Positions 21,663-32,758 of a DNA stretch of 64,000 nucleotides are shown here, piece by piece. This DNA comes from Drosophila miranda. Its lineage: Eukaryota; Arthropoda; Insecta; Diptera; Drosophilidae. The position numbers were made by a program, and so were the translations under genes. The first letter of the stretch is position 1; each line of letters begins with the position of its first letter. The stretch is taken from the NCBI RefSeq assembly GCF_003369915.1, contig NC_046674.1:11036001-11100000 (forward strand), read 5' to 3'. The notes beneath the pieces were generated by a model, which saw nothing but the letters and a program-made list of their open reading frames with translations, was not told where the DNA came from and searched no databases.

Positions 21663-23068
21663 CTCGTTGCAGCTGTTTAAGCAGCAGTAGGAGATGTTGT
21701 TGTACGAGCTGCTGGCATGATCCCGCTTGAAGCGCTCCTTCTTCTCGTGATGGATCTTCTTGGGCTTGTAGCGTGGCACCACATCCAGCTCGCTGAGACG
21801 GCGGTAATGGTCACGATTCACTTTCAGATAGCCACCCATGGGATAGTTACTCCGGGTGATGTAATGATGCTTGTCGTGCAGTTTGCCGTCTGTGAACAGT
21901 GAACAAAAATGGGAAACGTTGTGTGAGAAAAGTGATCTTGAACTTGTGCCTTGAAAACGGTTAAGTTTTGCATCGGAACTGCTTTATGCAAATGCCCGAG
22001 CATTGCCGACAGGCCGTCTACAAATTTAAACGTGTTTTTGCCAGTTCCGAATGCAATTGTCGGGTTGACTGACTCTCTGACCTTATTCAGTCAATAATCT
22101 GATTTATCTGACTTATACTTACATCCCAGGCGATTCAGATGGTGATGGCTGTACTCTATAGACCGCTTGTCCCGCCGTGCAGCTTCGTCCTGCTGAAATA
22201 GATGCTCGCAGGCCTCCATCGCGACCGTCTTCATCTTCTCCATGGAGCAAAAGCTGCCCGAGGACTCCTTCAGCAGACAGAATACGCTGATCACCAGCAG
22301 TGTCCAGCGGCACAGATTGAACTGCAAGAGAAAAAGACACCTTTGAGTGTATGGTGCAAAATTAAATCCCAAACGGCCTCCGCCGCCTAATTATAAGTCG
22401 GATGACGCTGCAGCTCAAGCCGCTCAGAGATTTTTTATTTAAGTGTTACAAAATCTGTATCTGTATCTCTGGATCAGGGATCGGGGACCGCATCTGGATG
22501 AACCACTTTGGGCTGACGACAGCTGGGATGTGGTGACGTCTCACTGCTGCCGCCTCCCCTGCGACGGCTTATGCGGCCCATAAAGTGGGTCAAAAGCTCG
22601 GCTCAGTCCTAAACATAAACTGGAGCGCATTTGCAAGTCGTCTCAGCCAAATGGTAAATTTTAATTGCCGCTTTTAATGACCGAAGCTTCCCTGATATTA
22701 CAAAGAGATGAAATGGAAATTATGTAATACGTACGCCCCGTCAGGTAGGCATTTCCGCATTTTGCGGTGACAATTTGTTTATCCCAATCGGAATCATCTG
22801 GCGCATTATGCTTGGAGGAACCCCGGGAGGGGCAGAACAAAAGCGCATTCGCGAATTTTGATATTTTTAGCTGAATTATTTACACATTTGCACACACCCA
22901 CTTTTCTCGATAATTAAGATATGTGTATAATAAATATGTGAGAAGGTTGGATTAGAAAAATTTAGGGACAGGACTCAAATTCAACGGTCACAACTAATTT
23001 AATTAAAATGTATTCTGGCTCTACAATCCCCCATTTTTTGAGAAAATTTCGCTTACCTTTGCATTCAT
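21648..23068 (-). CDS. Ilp8: Insulin/relaxin-like peptide 8
   Basis: Exons 23068-23057 (only MNAK), 22321-22123 and 21889-21648 join in frame to 150 aa, the length I recall for D. melanogaster Ilp8. Residues 1-26 are a signal peptide (hydrophobic core LLVISVF). A B-chain-like segment has Cys29 and Cys42 with 12 residues between them. Dibasic sites RRDKR (53-57) and KRFKR-like residues near 128 flank a basic C-peptide. The A-chain-like end is CCLNSC...C (139-150), with five residues before the last Cys rather than the canonical eight. Ilp8 is secreted by damaged or overgrowing imaginal discs and acts through the receptor Lgr3 to delay metamorphosis and keep symmetry. Intron 1 is 735 bp and contains no gene I can see. 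A TATA-type promoter lies at about 23,290. Confidence 0.92.
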
Positions 23069-23283
23069 GATTGGTTGATTTATAAATAGTTATTCCTTTT
23101 TTGATATATCACAGTCCTTCCTTCGGTAGGGGGCACAATACGTATACGTATTATTTGTCGAGCAAAGGAAAGATCGCACAACGAACTTTTTTTACTGGCG
23201 TGTTCTCTGATCGTACAAACCCGACCACCGACCGTCACCTGATAAGCAACGAGCTCACAATGCACGCTCGATCCGAAGCCGAG

Positions 23284-23316
23284 CGGCATTTATATATAAA
23301 TACGAGTATAAATACG
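23284..23316 (-). promoter_or_regulatory. Ilp8: TATA-box candidate for Ilp8
   Basis: TTTATATATAAA (23,289-23,300), readable on both strands, and a second TATAAATA-type word lie about 220-250 bp upstream of the Ilp8 ATG. A TATA promoter suits an inducible gene, unlike the DRE/motif-1 promoters of the housekeeping neighbours. The predicted start is near 23,260; no strong initiator was identified. Confidence 0.5.
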
Positions 23317-25700
23317 GACCCGCGCCCCCGAGGGGGGGTTGAGATTCTCGACGCTGCTCTTGAGTAAGGGTGAGAGTAAGAGCAGTCGGCTGCGGCTGCG
23401 GTTGCGGCTGCGCACTCGGATGCGCTCTTTACCGTGACTCCTCCATCTCTGCCATCACGCGAAGACCATCACTGCTCAACATTTTATGTATTTTATTCCA
23501 ACATAATTCGATAATTCGACGAAACCTCATCTACACACAATATGCGCCATAATTGGTCACATGCCGATAAAGATGTAGGAAACAGCTTACTGTCTAATCT
23601 ATCACCTTGGGTCTGTAATGGGGGGGGGAGGTAGCTGTTGTGACATGCAGGTGGTGGTGAAAGTTTCCCTCTGGCATATCTCAGGCCTTGTTGCTAGGGG
23701 ATTTCCACTCGTCGCGCATCTCAATTTTTGGGATTGTCCACACTTGGTTCATAGATTTACATTTAAAGATAAAGAATTCATGAAAAAATCCATAAAATCC
23801 ATATAACAACTAATTTCGAATATTCTTGTTAATCTTTATCAAAGTTTTTATAAGTGCAGCTGCAGTTGCTGAAATCTTAAGTAACATAGATTATTACAAA
23901 ATGATTTCATCTGTATGTAAATTTCAAAGAACTATTCTTCTGTGGAATTGAGGAACCAATATTCAAATATATTCATTCTGCAATTCCAAGAACTTCCCTC
24001 GACTGCGTAAAAATCAACATTCATTTTTTGCAGTGCATTCTGGAGATCATACTGGGTGAATGATCACTCGTGCTCATTCTCCTACAGTTATTTCATTGTA
24101 GAAAAGAAGCAAAGTAGCAGCCGAGCAGAGCGGAGCGAGAAGCACTTTCAATGTCACTCTCACTCTCGTACGCATGCGTAATGGCATGCACTTCAGATTT
24201 CGCTCAGCTGGCTTCGACGCGCTCTCTGGCGCTGGTGCTCGTGCTCACTTTACGTTGCCGTTGTAGCATCAATGGATTGACGTTATACTGACATTGATCA
24301 TTTAACTGTTGTTCCCAGTCCGAGCGTCATCGGGAACGCATCGCGTCGCGCTTTCGTCGTCGTTTGACTTTATTTTAGGTCTTCACCTCACTTGCATCCA
24401 AATCGAGGGAGGGGTGCGTTCATAATTGCTGTTTCGTTATAATTTTTGGGTTCATTCTTTTGGTACTCGTATTTTTAGCTGGTCTCTCGGTCAATGTACA
24501 CTTTCGGCCGAGTTTTTTATGGCGCTTACCCGATCGATGCAGTCGTGCTCGTGTCCGTGCCTGTCGGTGCATTTCTCGCATGCGGAAACGTTCTCCGGCC
24601 CTCGCGTCGTATACGCAACGCTGAGTCGCAATTGCATTTCTCCGCCTAGCCTCACGTTTGAATACGCTGTTGCGCCTCGCGCCGTGTCCTTCGGAATGTG
24701 CATTTTTTCCCGCTGTCTCTACTGTCACTTAATCGAGCTAACGGTAAAGGCACGTTCGTCTCGCAATTTTGAGGCTAGCCGAGAATTTGCAAAACTTGTG
24801 GAGGGAGGAATGTGGTCGAATAGTTTGGCCTTTGGCTAAAGTATGCATTTCATTAGTTTTATGTTGTTGTATTTTAAATCTGTCCAGCAGCTCTTCTCAT
24901 TCATAAATACAATTTCACAACCTGATTTAAGAAGCCGCCAGAAAACGCCACCGGCACTTGCGCACCATGTCAACGATCTCCAAGCAGCCTACATGCTTGG
25001 GCATACCTGGGCACGCACCCCGCCTGTCTCCCCCCATCATCATTTGCCGTTGCCCAAACAGCCGAAATTTAAGAATACGAATTCCAAAACTGGTTCTCGT
25101 TCTAATACTCGTAGAGATAGCCATCGCCGGTGCCGAATCTGATTCCGATATTCGTGCAGTCTAGACGAGCATTGGCTTGGTCCTTCCTTGGCAACAAGAA
25201 ATGAAAAGGGAATGTCGCTTCGTATTCCGAGAAGGGGAAGCATCAGAGGTTCAGTTCAGGAATGGGGACTGGGACTGCGACCTGGAAGGGACAGAGCAGA
25301 GCAGAGCAGAGAAGAGAAGACCCAAGCGTGTGAGCTAGTGTTTTTGTTTTGATGCTGATGGCCTGTTCTTTGAACTGAGGGCGAAAGTGGTGCGTCACGT
25401 CATCTTCAGTGTCGTGTCTGACTTTGCCGGCGGCTTTGGCTTTGGCTTCGGCTTCGCCTTCTTCGCAGAGATTGTCGTTCACCTTTGCTATCTTCCTTTT
25501 TTCCTTTTGTGTGGCATGCGAAGAAGGGTTTCTCAGTGCACATGAGTTCAAAAAACTTTGGCATTTCCTTAGGAAACGATCGTGTTTCAAATTAGAAACC
25601 CTTTCCAGGGATCGCAGCCGATGGTGGGGGCTATTAAATACTCTTTCACAAACAAATCCACAAATATGGTCAACTGGGGCCTGAGTGTGGGGAGTCACTC

Positions 25701-25734
25701 TGAGTCAGCACGAATACTACGATTGGTTGAGTCA
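25701..25734. promoter_or_regulatory. Two perfect AP-1 sites
   Basis: TGAGTCA occurs at 25,701-25,707 and 25,728-25,734, with a related GGAGTCACT just upstream (25,690). They are 210-245 bp before the beg ATG and about 2.6 kb from Ilp8, a gene known to respond to JNK/AP-1 signalling. The sites are seen; which gene they serve is unknown. Confidence 0.5.
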
Positions 25735-25945
25735 TGACTAATGCCCAATTTATTAGCATAGCAACATAAATGAATAGGCCTTCAGCCCAGCCTCAGTGAC
25801 ATTCTTCATTTAAAAGCGAAACGGATAAATACAGTGCTTTTTGTTCCCGCCAGGGGTCGCAAGAAACCCTGTAGCGCCACCTGTTCGGGCTGCAGCTGTA
25901 AACACAATCAGCTGTTTGCCTCATAATAACTCATTTTTGTACAAA

Positions 25946-27073
25946 ATGTTAGCAGTAAGAAAAACACGAGTTTTCGGCAACCTGAGCTGGTCCCGTTGGA
26001 GGAGCGATGCAGCGAAAGCCACCACAGATTCCGCCTCAACATTGGGAGATGCAAATAAACGGCAGCAGCTTCTCAACGAGCTGGCAGAGCCACTGGACCA
26101 AAAACGCCGGCCGGCCATCGATCCCAAGGAGACAAGTGTGATGCTGTTCCCTGGCCAGGGAACCCAGTATGTGGGCATGGCCAAGGATCTGTTGCGGTTT
26201 CCGGGTGCACGGCATATATTTGAATTGGCCAACCAAGTGTTGAACTATGATCTGCTGAAGATCTGCTTGGAGGGACCACGTGAGAAGCTGAATCGCACGG
26301 AGCATGCACAGCTGGCTGTGATGGTGTCTTCACTGGCAGCGCTGGAGCAGCTTCGCGAAGAGCGACCCCATGCCATTGAGAACTGTGTAGCAGCTGCTGG
26401 TTTCAGTCTGGGCGAGATCACTGCCCTGGTCTACGCCGGAGCGATGCCTTTTGATAAGGCCGTGAAGCTTGTTCAAGTGCGGGCCACAGCAATGCAGGCT
26501 GCCTGTGATCGGGCAGCGGGAGCCATGGCCATGACGTTGTATGGACCGGATACGAATCTGGGCGAAGCCTGCGCAAAGGCCCAACAATGGTGTCTGGACC
26601 GAGGAGTGGAGTCGCCCTACTGCGGCATAGCTAACTACATGTACCCGCACTGCAAGGTCGTCGCCGGCAATGTGGAGGCTCTGGAGTTCCTCGAAAAGAA
26701 TGCCAAGGCTCTGAAGATACGTCGCATGAAGCGCCTGGCTGTCAGCGGTGCATTCCACACTCCTCTCATGCAGAGCGCTGTCGAACCGTTTACCAAGGCG
26801 CTCAAGTCGCTGAGTCTGCAGGATCCCATCATCCGAGTCTACTCGAATGTAGACGGCAAGCCATACCGGCATGCCAAGAACATTCTAATCCAGCTGCCGA
26901 AGCAAATCGTCCGGCCTGTTAAGTGGGAGCAGACACTCCACGAGATGTACGAACGGAAGCAGGGCGCCGACTTTCCGCGCACCTTCGAGTGTGGTCCCGG
27001 CAAAGGTCTGCTCCAGGTGCTTGAGAAAGTCAATGCCAAGGCCGCACAGTCCTGCCTAAATGTTTCAGCATAA
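25946..27073 (+). CDS. beg: Mitochondrial malonyl-CoA:ACP transacylase
   Basis: A single-exon 375-aa reading frame. The ATG at 25,946 starts a basic, Arg/Ser-rich presequence (MLAVRKTRVFGNLSWSRW) typical of mitochondrial import, so the longer in-frame extension upstream is not used. The FabD-type acyltransferase domain begins at about 63: the GQGTQ oxyanion motif is at 70-74, the nucleophile Ser154 is in GFSLGE (152-157), and the catalytic His271 is in GAFHTPL. The usual GHSLG has Phe in place of His. The enzyme moves malonyl groups from CoA to mitochondrial acyl carrier protein in type II fatty-acid synthesis, which supplies lipoate and respiratory-chain assembly. Length fits MCAT (about 380-390). 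It converges with scaf6, with only 77 bp between stop codons. Confidence 0.94.
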   Translation: MLAVRKTRVFGNLSWSRWRSDAAKATTDSASTLGDANKRQQLLNELAEPLDQKRRPAIDPKETSVMLFPGQGTQYVGMAKDLLRFPGARHIFELANQVLNYDLLKICLEGPREKLNRTEHAQLAVMVSSLAALEQLREERPHAIENCVAAAGFSLGEITALVYAGAMPFDKAVKLVQVRATAMQAACDRAAGAMAMTLYGPDTNLGEACAKAQQWCLDRGVESPYCGIANYMYPHCKVVAGNVEALEFLEKNAKALKIRRMKRLAVSGAFHTPLMQSAVEPFTKALKSLSLQDPIIRVYSNVDGKPYRHAKNILIQLPKQIVRPVKWEQTLHEMYERKQGADFPRTFECGPGKGLLQVLEKVNAKAAQSCLNVSA

Positions 27074-27150
27074 ATAAGATTCGAATCCTCTTTTTATAAA
27101 AATGTATTTTCTTTGCTAGCGGAAACAGAAAAAAAAAGTTTAAACAGATC

Positions 27151-30100
27151 TTAACTTTTGTCATCTCTGGTGCGCATTCGATGGGCAAATGCGGCACCCT
27201 TGTTCTTGCGGAAGCTCTCAAAGGGATCGTTCAGGTTATTGCCGACACCCTGATGGAAACAGAAATCATTGATTAGTTATTCGAGGGTTTTCAGAGGGTT
27301 AGCCAGGTTTCCCATCTTTGTACCTTGTACATGTCGCGACGATCGCGCACTTCGCCGCCCGAGATGGGCGCATCTATACCCTGATTCTTTGAGCCCAAGC
27401 CAGTTCCGGTGCCCGCCCATCCCATTTTCATCAGCATTTGATGGCCTTTATTTGTCTCCTCAATGAACTCCTGCGGCTTGGGAAAGTTGCTTCCCCTGAA
27501 AGTCACAGAAGAATAAACTAAAAATAAGGAAATGCAACTAAGGATGAGAATCATCTTACAAGAAACTCGGAGGTGTTGGGGATCTGTCCCTATCCACACG
27601 CCTTGAATTGTTGTTGCCATTGTTGCTATTGGAATTATTGCGTTCAGCACGATTCTCACGGTTGCTGCCGCTGCTATTGCTATTGCTGTTGTTTTCACGT
27701 TCATGCCGCGGAGATCGGTTGCGACCTTTCCGACCGCTGGCACCGTTTCCGCCCCCAGTACGATTGCGGTGCGGTGGCGGCGTTAACGTCCGCTCCACTG
27801 AGCGAGAGCTCGACCGTGAGCGGGTCCTTTCACGACGCGGAGGTGTATGCACTGGGGATCGACTGCGACTCTGTGAACTAGATAAGAAAATTCAAGAGAA
27901 TCGATCGTATTCTATAATGACTTAAATCAGGAGATATTTTTGTGAATAACCAACCGATAGCATCGCTTATTGCCTTTCTTGGGCTGTGGCTTCTCGAGCA
28001 CAATGGGACTGGGGGAGCGTGACTTTTCCCGTATGCCTTCCTTGATGTCTTCTTCCTTCTTCTTTCGCGCCCCGTTCTTCACCTTGTAGTACTCGTACAG
28101 GCCTAGCTTCTCCCAACCCTCACTGGAAGACGAAAGCATAATGAATCCCATGTCTAAGAGTCTAAGTGTACAGCACTTACTTATCCCTTGGCCGATCGTG
28201 GGAAGGCGCCGCATAGAAAGCATTCAATGCATTCGTCAGGCGCTCGCTTTGCGGCGCCGGTGCTGGAACCCGTATATCCGCTGGATCCAGTGACTTGTAG
28301 TTGTAATCCTCCAGCCGTATGAGGGGAACCATTAGAGCGGCGGGCAAGTCGTAATAAGGCGCTGTGGGTATCTGTGGCTCGGCCAGAACGGCAGGATCTA
28401 TCATTTCACCTTCACCTTGCTGATGCTGCAGGAGTTGGCCATCTTCCAAATGGTGCTTTTGCTCCGCATGAATGTCATCCGGATGTTGTGTGATAACCGC
28501 TCGAATAGCTGCGTTTAGCGCATCCAAATCCACTGCATTTGGATCGACATTTCCTTGGGCTTGTCGCAAACTTTGTGGATATCCGGTTAGTTGTTGCTGC
28601 TGCTGCTGGAGCTGTGGGATTTGATGCTGAAGCTGTTGTGGTATTTGCTGCTGAAGTTGTTGTGGATTTTGCTGGGGCTCGTCGGGATGCCGCTGCTGTT
28701 GATGCTGCAGCTGCATCACAGCCTGAATGGCTGCATTGAGCACGCCCAGATCAACGGGAGGCTCATTATTAGCCCCCTGTCCGGGCATTTGTCCATACTG
28801 CTGTTGTTGTTGCTGCTGCTGCTGTTGCTGCTGTAGGGCCGCTGCCACCTGTCCATGCAAGTGCATAGGCCCTGCAAAGCCTGGCGGCGGCTTCGACATG
28901 TCCGGAATGAAAAAGTTTGGTCCCCGTGGATCTCCGAAATGATTACCCGACTGCTGGGGCGGTTGTTGTTGTTGCTGCTGCTGGTGGAAATTGGCACCTG
29001 CATATATGTTGTTCCCAGCTTGAGGATGCGGCGCCTCATTCGGTGGTGGCGTATTCATGTGTTCATGCTCTCCGGGCATGATTAACCGATGGGACATTAA
29101 CGATGGTATGTTCTTCTGTGGCGTTCCGGGGACCTGTTGTTGAAGGAGCTGATGTTGCTGTTGTACCTTTTGTGCTGCCATCAGTTGTTGTTCGAGCTGC
29201 TGCCTTTGTGGCTCAAATTGTGCAATTTGCTGGCTGGCATGTTGGATAAATATCTGATGCTGTTTTTGGTAGCTAAAAAGGAGACATCGAAAGGTTTGAA
29301 AACTACACTTCAAACCATTCTGGGGGATGTACTCACTTGTCAAGGGTGGCCTTGGTGTTTTGTGTGAACTTGGCTGCTATATCGTGATTGGAGTTCTGCA
29401 GATTTGTTTTGTACTCCTGCATGGACGAGTCTGGCGATTGCAGCTTCGAGATGACGCAGGCATCAAAAAACTTCGCCTTGGACTCCCACAGGGACAGCAG
29501 CTTGGCGAGCTTCTGGCGCTGATCCATGCTGGCGACTATAGGGGAAAAGGAGAAAGTAAATATTCAAATTAAAAACGAATAATCTTTGTTATACATACTT
29601 AGATCTGCGCTGCAGAACATCGGTATGACGACGTTCTCTAGGCTGTTCTTCAAGTCGTTGATGTTTTTGCGCATGCTGTAAATATATCGTGACGCTTAAA
29701 CAACATATATCCTGGCGATGACACACACACATGTCTCATGTCAACGGTCCAGTGGGTGTCTGTATCAGTATCTGTATCTGTATCTGTGTCTGCCGTCTAG
29801 CCCCGTCCCTTTCGGTTCCGTCCTGTCCAGCCGCTGTGTAAGCCAAGCAACAAAGCTGAATTGTGGCTCTCTGTTGCTTGGCTCCCACAGTTTTGGGTGT
29901 GTTTAACATACTTAAGGTTGATTGGGCGAACTTACCAATGGTGGAGTATATCATTAACTAAATATATAAGATGCAATTTTTGCTGAAACGTTGAACCATT
30001 GACCAAAGCCCTAAAAATAAATTAACAAACGAAAAACATATTTTTCTAGTTTTCTGTATGCACAACAACATTTTCCAAAATGAGTTTGTTGTGCATGTAT

Positions 30101-32758
30101 TGTGAATATTGTTGTGTTAGTCTGCGTCCTTTTTTTTTTGTATTTGTTCTTCTTTTTTGATTTTGTTTTCTCTTGTTTTACTGATGATTGGGGTCTGGTG
30201 TGTGTTAAAGATAAGCTTCCTTAAATTAAATGATATATGGGTGGGGAGGTTGGTTTGTTTTCTGTGTGTGCTATTGTGTGTGGTGTGTGTTGGCCTAACT
30301 ATGGTCTAGAATTCCAGATCAGATCTCATAACTATCATCGAATCATAATCATAATCATAAGCAACGAATCAATCTCGAGGCTCTCTGGGGGAGTCTCTCG
30401 CAATCGCTCGTTCAATCGAATCGATCATCTCTCTTGTTTGCGTTTCGACATTTTGTTTTGTCTCTTTTGTCTCGTTAATATTTTCACTCGTTGAAAGAAA
30501 GAAACACAATTTCATTAATACATGTGGAGGATCATTAATTATATAAACTGAGGCATACTTCTTTAAAAGATATTGTAAAACGACATTGATTTTTGCGCTG
30601 TCGGTTGAATGCTGTAAAATCCAGTTCTTGCCTAAAATTGCAATATCAAACAGGTTACTCATATTGTCATTGTCACTGGGCATTAATAAGTTTATAATTT
30701 ATAAAAAACATACATATATCAAATATTTAAATTAATTAAAAATTTCTTTGTATGGATCATTAAGTGTGTGTCTGTGTGTACGTGTGTGCATATGGAGCAT
30801 ACATTTTCGCTAGCTTATCATCTATGAAAAATATCAGTAACGAAGAATCTAATTGCATGCGGGCCGAGCTGCCGGAGCCGCCTGGCCACCGCACACTCAT
30901 ATTTACCTGCGGAGATGCTGTCCTTGGTGCATGCATCGATGATCGGCTGCAGGACTCCATCGAAATCACGAAGAACAATCCCCTGCTCGCCGGCCAGCTG
31001 CTCCAGTTGTGCCGTCTGCGCAGTCGCGATTGCCTCCTCGATCTGCTTCGTCTTTTGTGACATCAGCGCCTATAGGGTTTCATTTGGTTGGTTGTGTTGC
31101 GATTTTAGTTCGAATTCGTAGGTTTGGTATCAGTTTGGGCATATTTTTGTTTTGTTTTGTTTTTTGTTTTTTTGGGCACACAAAGGTATATTTTTGCGGT
31201 TCGACAACGAAACGATAGTTTCGTTTTAAACAAATTTGAATTTGGGTGTTTTTTTATACATTGTTTTTTTGTCAGTTGGTATGAAGAGTATTTTTTTATT
31301 ATTATTTTTTTTTGGTTTATGTTTCAAAAAATATACAATAAAGCAAAAATTAATGTAGCATTGTAGATTGTAGATTGTTAATTCAATAGTAAAATCAAAA
31401 TGAAAACAATATAGAGAATGTATTTGAGTAAAGCTGAAAGAACACTGGAACGCATCCACACTTGCAGAATAAATACAGAGAGGGGAGATCGATAGAGACC
31501 GAAACACTGACAGTAAAGGTATAAGAAAGTAAGCAGCCCACAAGTTGATGATGTTCGCCGGAAAACGAAGGAAACATACAGACGGTATAGCCAAACACTT
31601 CACAGAGCTTCAAATTATCAAACGACTTTTCGGGCTATCCTTTACAAAAGTTAATAAAAACTTCGGAAACTTTACAAAAGAGACCGTCATATAAGTCATG
31701 CCATTGCCATACTCGTATGTTGGGAAGCAATATTGAGAGATCTCATCTCCAAAGAGGTAATAAATCATTTAATATTGAGGATCCGTATCTGGGACTCAGA
31801 CTCAGATTTTGAAAAACAAGTGAGATTGATTGGCTGTGAATTACAGTAGGGAAGCAGTGTACCCTTGCGTACACACTTTGTACGCTCTGATCTCTTTGAA
31901 AAATGCTTGCAACAATACATATATATATATATATATAGATATCTGGCCCACTACCAGATCCCATTATCAATGTTAATTTACCGTATGCTGTGCAGAGAGA
32001 TTCGCTTCAGATTGCTTGATTTGCTCCCGCAGTGTGTTCTGCTGCATCTTGATGGCATCCAGTTGGGCCGTCAGGTTCAGGGTAAGTGGCGGGCCGTTGG
32101 CTGGCTGATTTTTTGTCGGCGTTCCAGGTCCGGCATTGTTTGGCGGCCATAAATGCGGTGATTGTTGCTGCTGTTGTTGCATCTTGTCTTGTGCGTTCTC
32201 GTGCAGATTGTTTGGAGCGGGCGGGTGCTGTTGCTGGTTATTTGGTGGTGCGTAGTGGGAAGGTGCTTGTGCCTGCTGCATCGGCGGCGGATGTTGAAGA
32301 TAGTGTCCGGACGCTGGGCCCCCTGGCAGTTGTAATGGAACGCCTTGTTGCTTCAGCACTGGGAAACGGCAATCGTCAGAACGTCGACTACTAAAAAAGA
32401 GGCTCTCTCCACTCACATGCTTGCTCGGCTGCCACACGACATTGATAATAGTTTGCAAACTCGCCTCCGTACAGGAACTCAAATTTTGGGTTGTTTTGCT
32501 GCTTTTGTTTGGTGATTGCTTCGAACTCGGGCCCATTGCGCGCTACGAACTCGGCCAGTTTATCTATTATATTGCGTAAATTCGCATCTGAAAGAAGGCA
32601 ATTTTGTATATCAAATGTGAGCTGAGCCCATAAATCACTACACGGGCGTGTGTGTGTGTGTGTGCTAGAACTCGTCTGACTGGGCGCCGTGTGCTCCCTC
32701 CATCCGACCGGCGAGCCTCTTCAGGCCAGTATTTACCTCTTGGCGGCTGTCCATCCAT
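27151..32758 (-). CDS. scaf6: CHERP-type splicing factor (SURP, CID, RS, G-patch)
   Basis: Thirteen exons, all phase-consistent: 32758-32737, 32587-32417, 32358-31982, 31069-30907, 30631-30559, 30010-29936, 29675-29599, 29535-29337, 29272-28181, 28122-27955, 27877-27560, 27495-27324, 27249-27151. They encode 1001 aa. SURP module at about 8-57 (PKFEFLYGGEFANYY); Q/P-rich linker; CID at about 215-370 (KDSISAG, LIYLVNDILHHC); glutamine-rich region (about 386-600); conserved block with SERLTNALNAFYAAPSHDRPRD (about 725-748); RS-rich stretch (about 806-905); G-patch (HQMLMKMGWAGTGTGLG, about 930). Human CHERP has the same order and binds the U2 snRNP/SF3B complex. The 75-nt exon 30,010-29,936 lies inside a long AT-rich interval but restores the CID helix exactly, with GT/AG borders and correct phase. 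Confidence 0.93.
28796..28836 (-). repeat. scaf6: Polyglutamine (CAG/CAA) tract in scaf6
   Basis: CAG/CAA codons, mainly CAG with CAA interruptions, encode about 14 consecutive Gln within exon 9. Shorter Gln runs occur on both sides (about 28,590-28,700 and 28,965-28,985). Confidence 0.9.
29676..31981 (-). other. scaf6: AT-rich introns in the middle of scaf6
   Basis: Introns 29,676-29,935, 30,011-30,558, 30,632-30,906 and 31,070-31,981 separate the small CID exons. They hold T-rich runs, an ATAATC tandem (30,338-30,361), a TA microsatellite (31,915-31,938) and GT runs (30,764-30,790). No other gene is supported. Confidence 0.7.

Larger units (their letters stand above)
23069..25945. other. 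Divergent intergenic region between Ilp8 and beg
   Basis: About 2.9 kb, the longest gap in the gene-dense half, shared by the upstream sides of Ilp8 (-) and beg (+). It contains a GCGGCT tandem at 23,385-23,412, a GC-rich low-stop island at about 24,100-24,790, a GAGCA/GAGAA tandem near 25,296-25,322 and AP-1 sites near 25,700. None of the ORFs resembles a known protein. Confidence 0.6.

Noticed and set aside
25841-25945. N-terminal extension of beg in frame from 25,841
   Set aside because: The extension is not like a targeting peptide, and the ATG at 25,946 gives a typical mitochondrial presequence and family length.
28539-29085. Plus-strand ORFs opposite the scaf6 glutamine-rich exon
   Set aside because: Antisense shadows of CAG/CAA codons (poly-Leu, poly-Cys), not genes.
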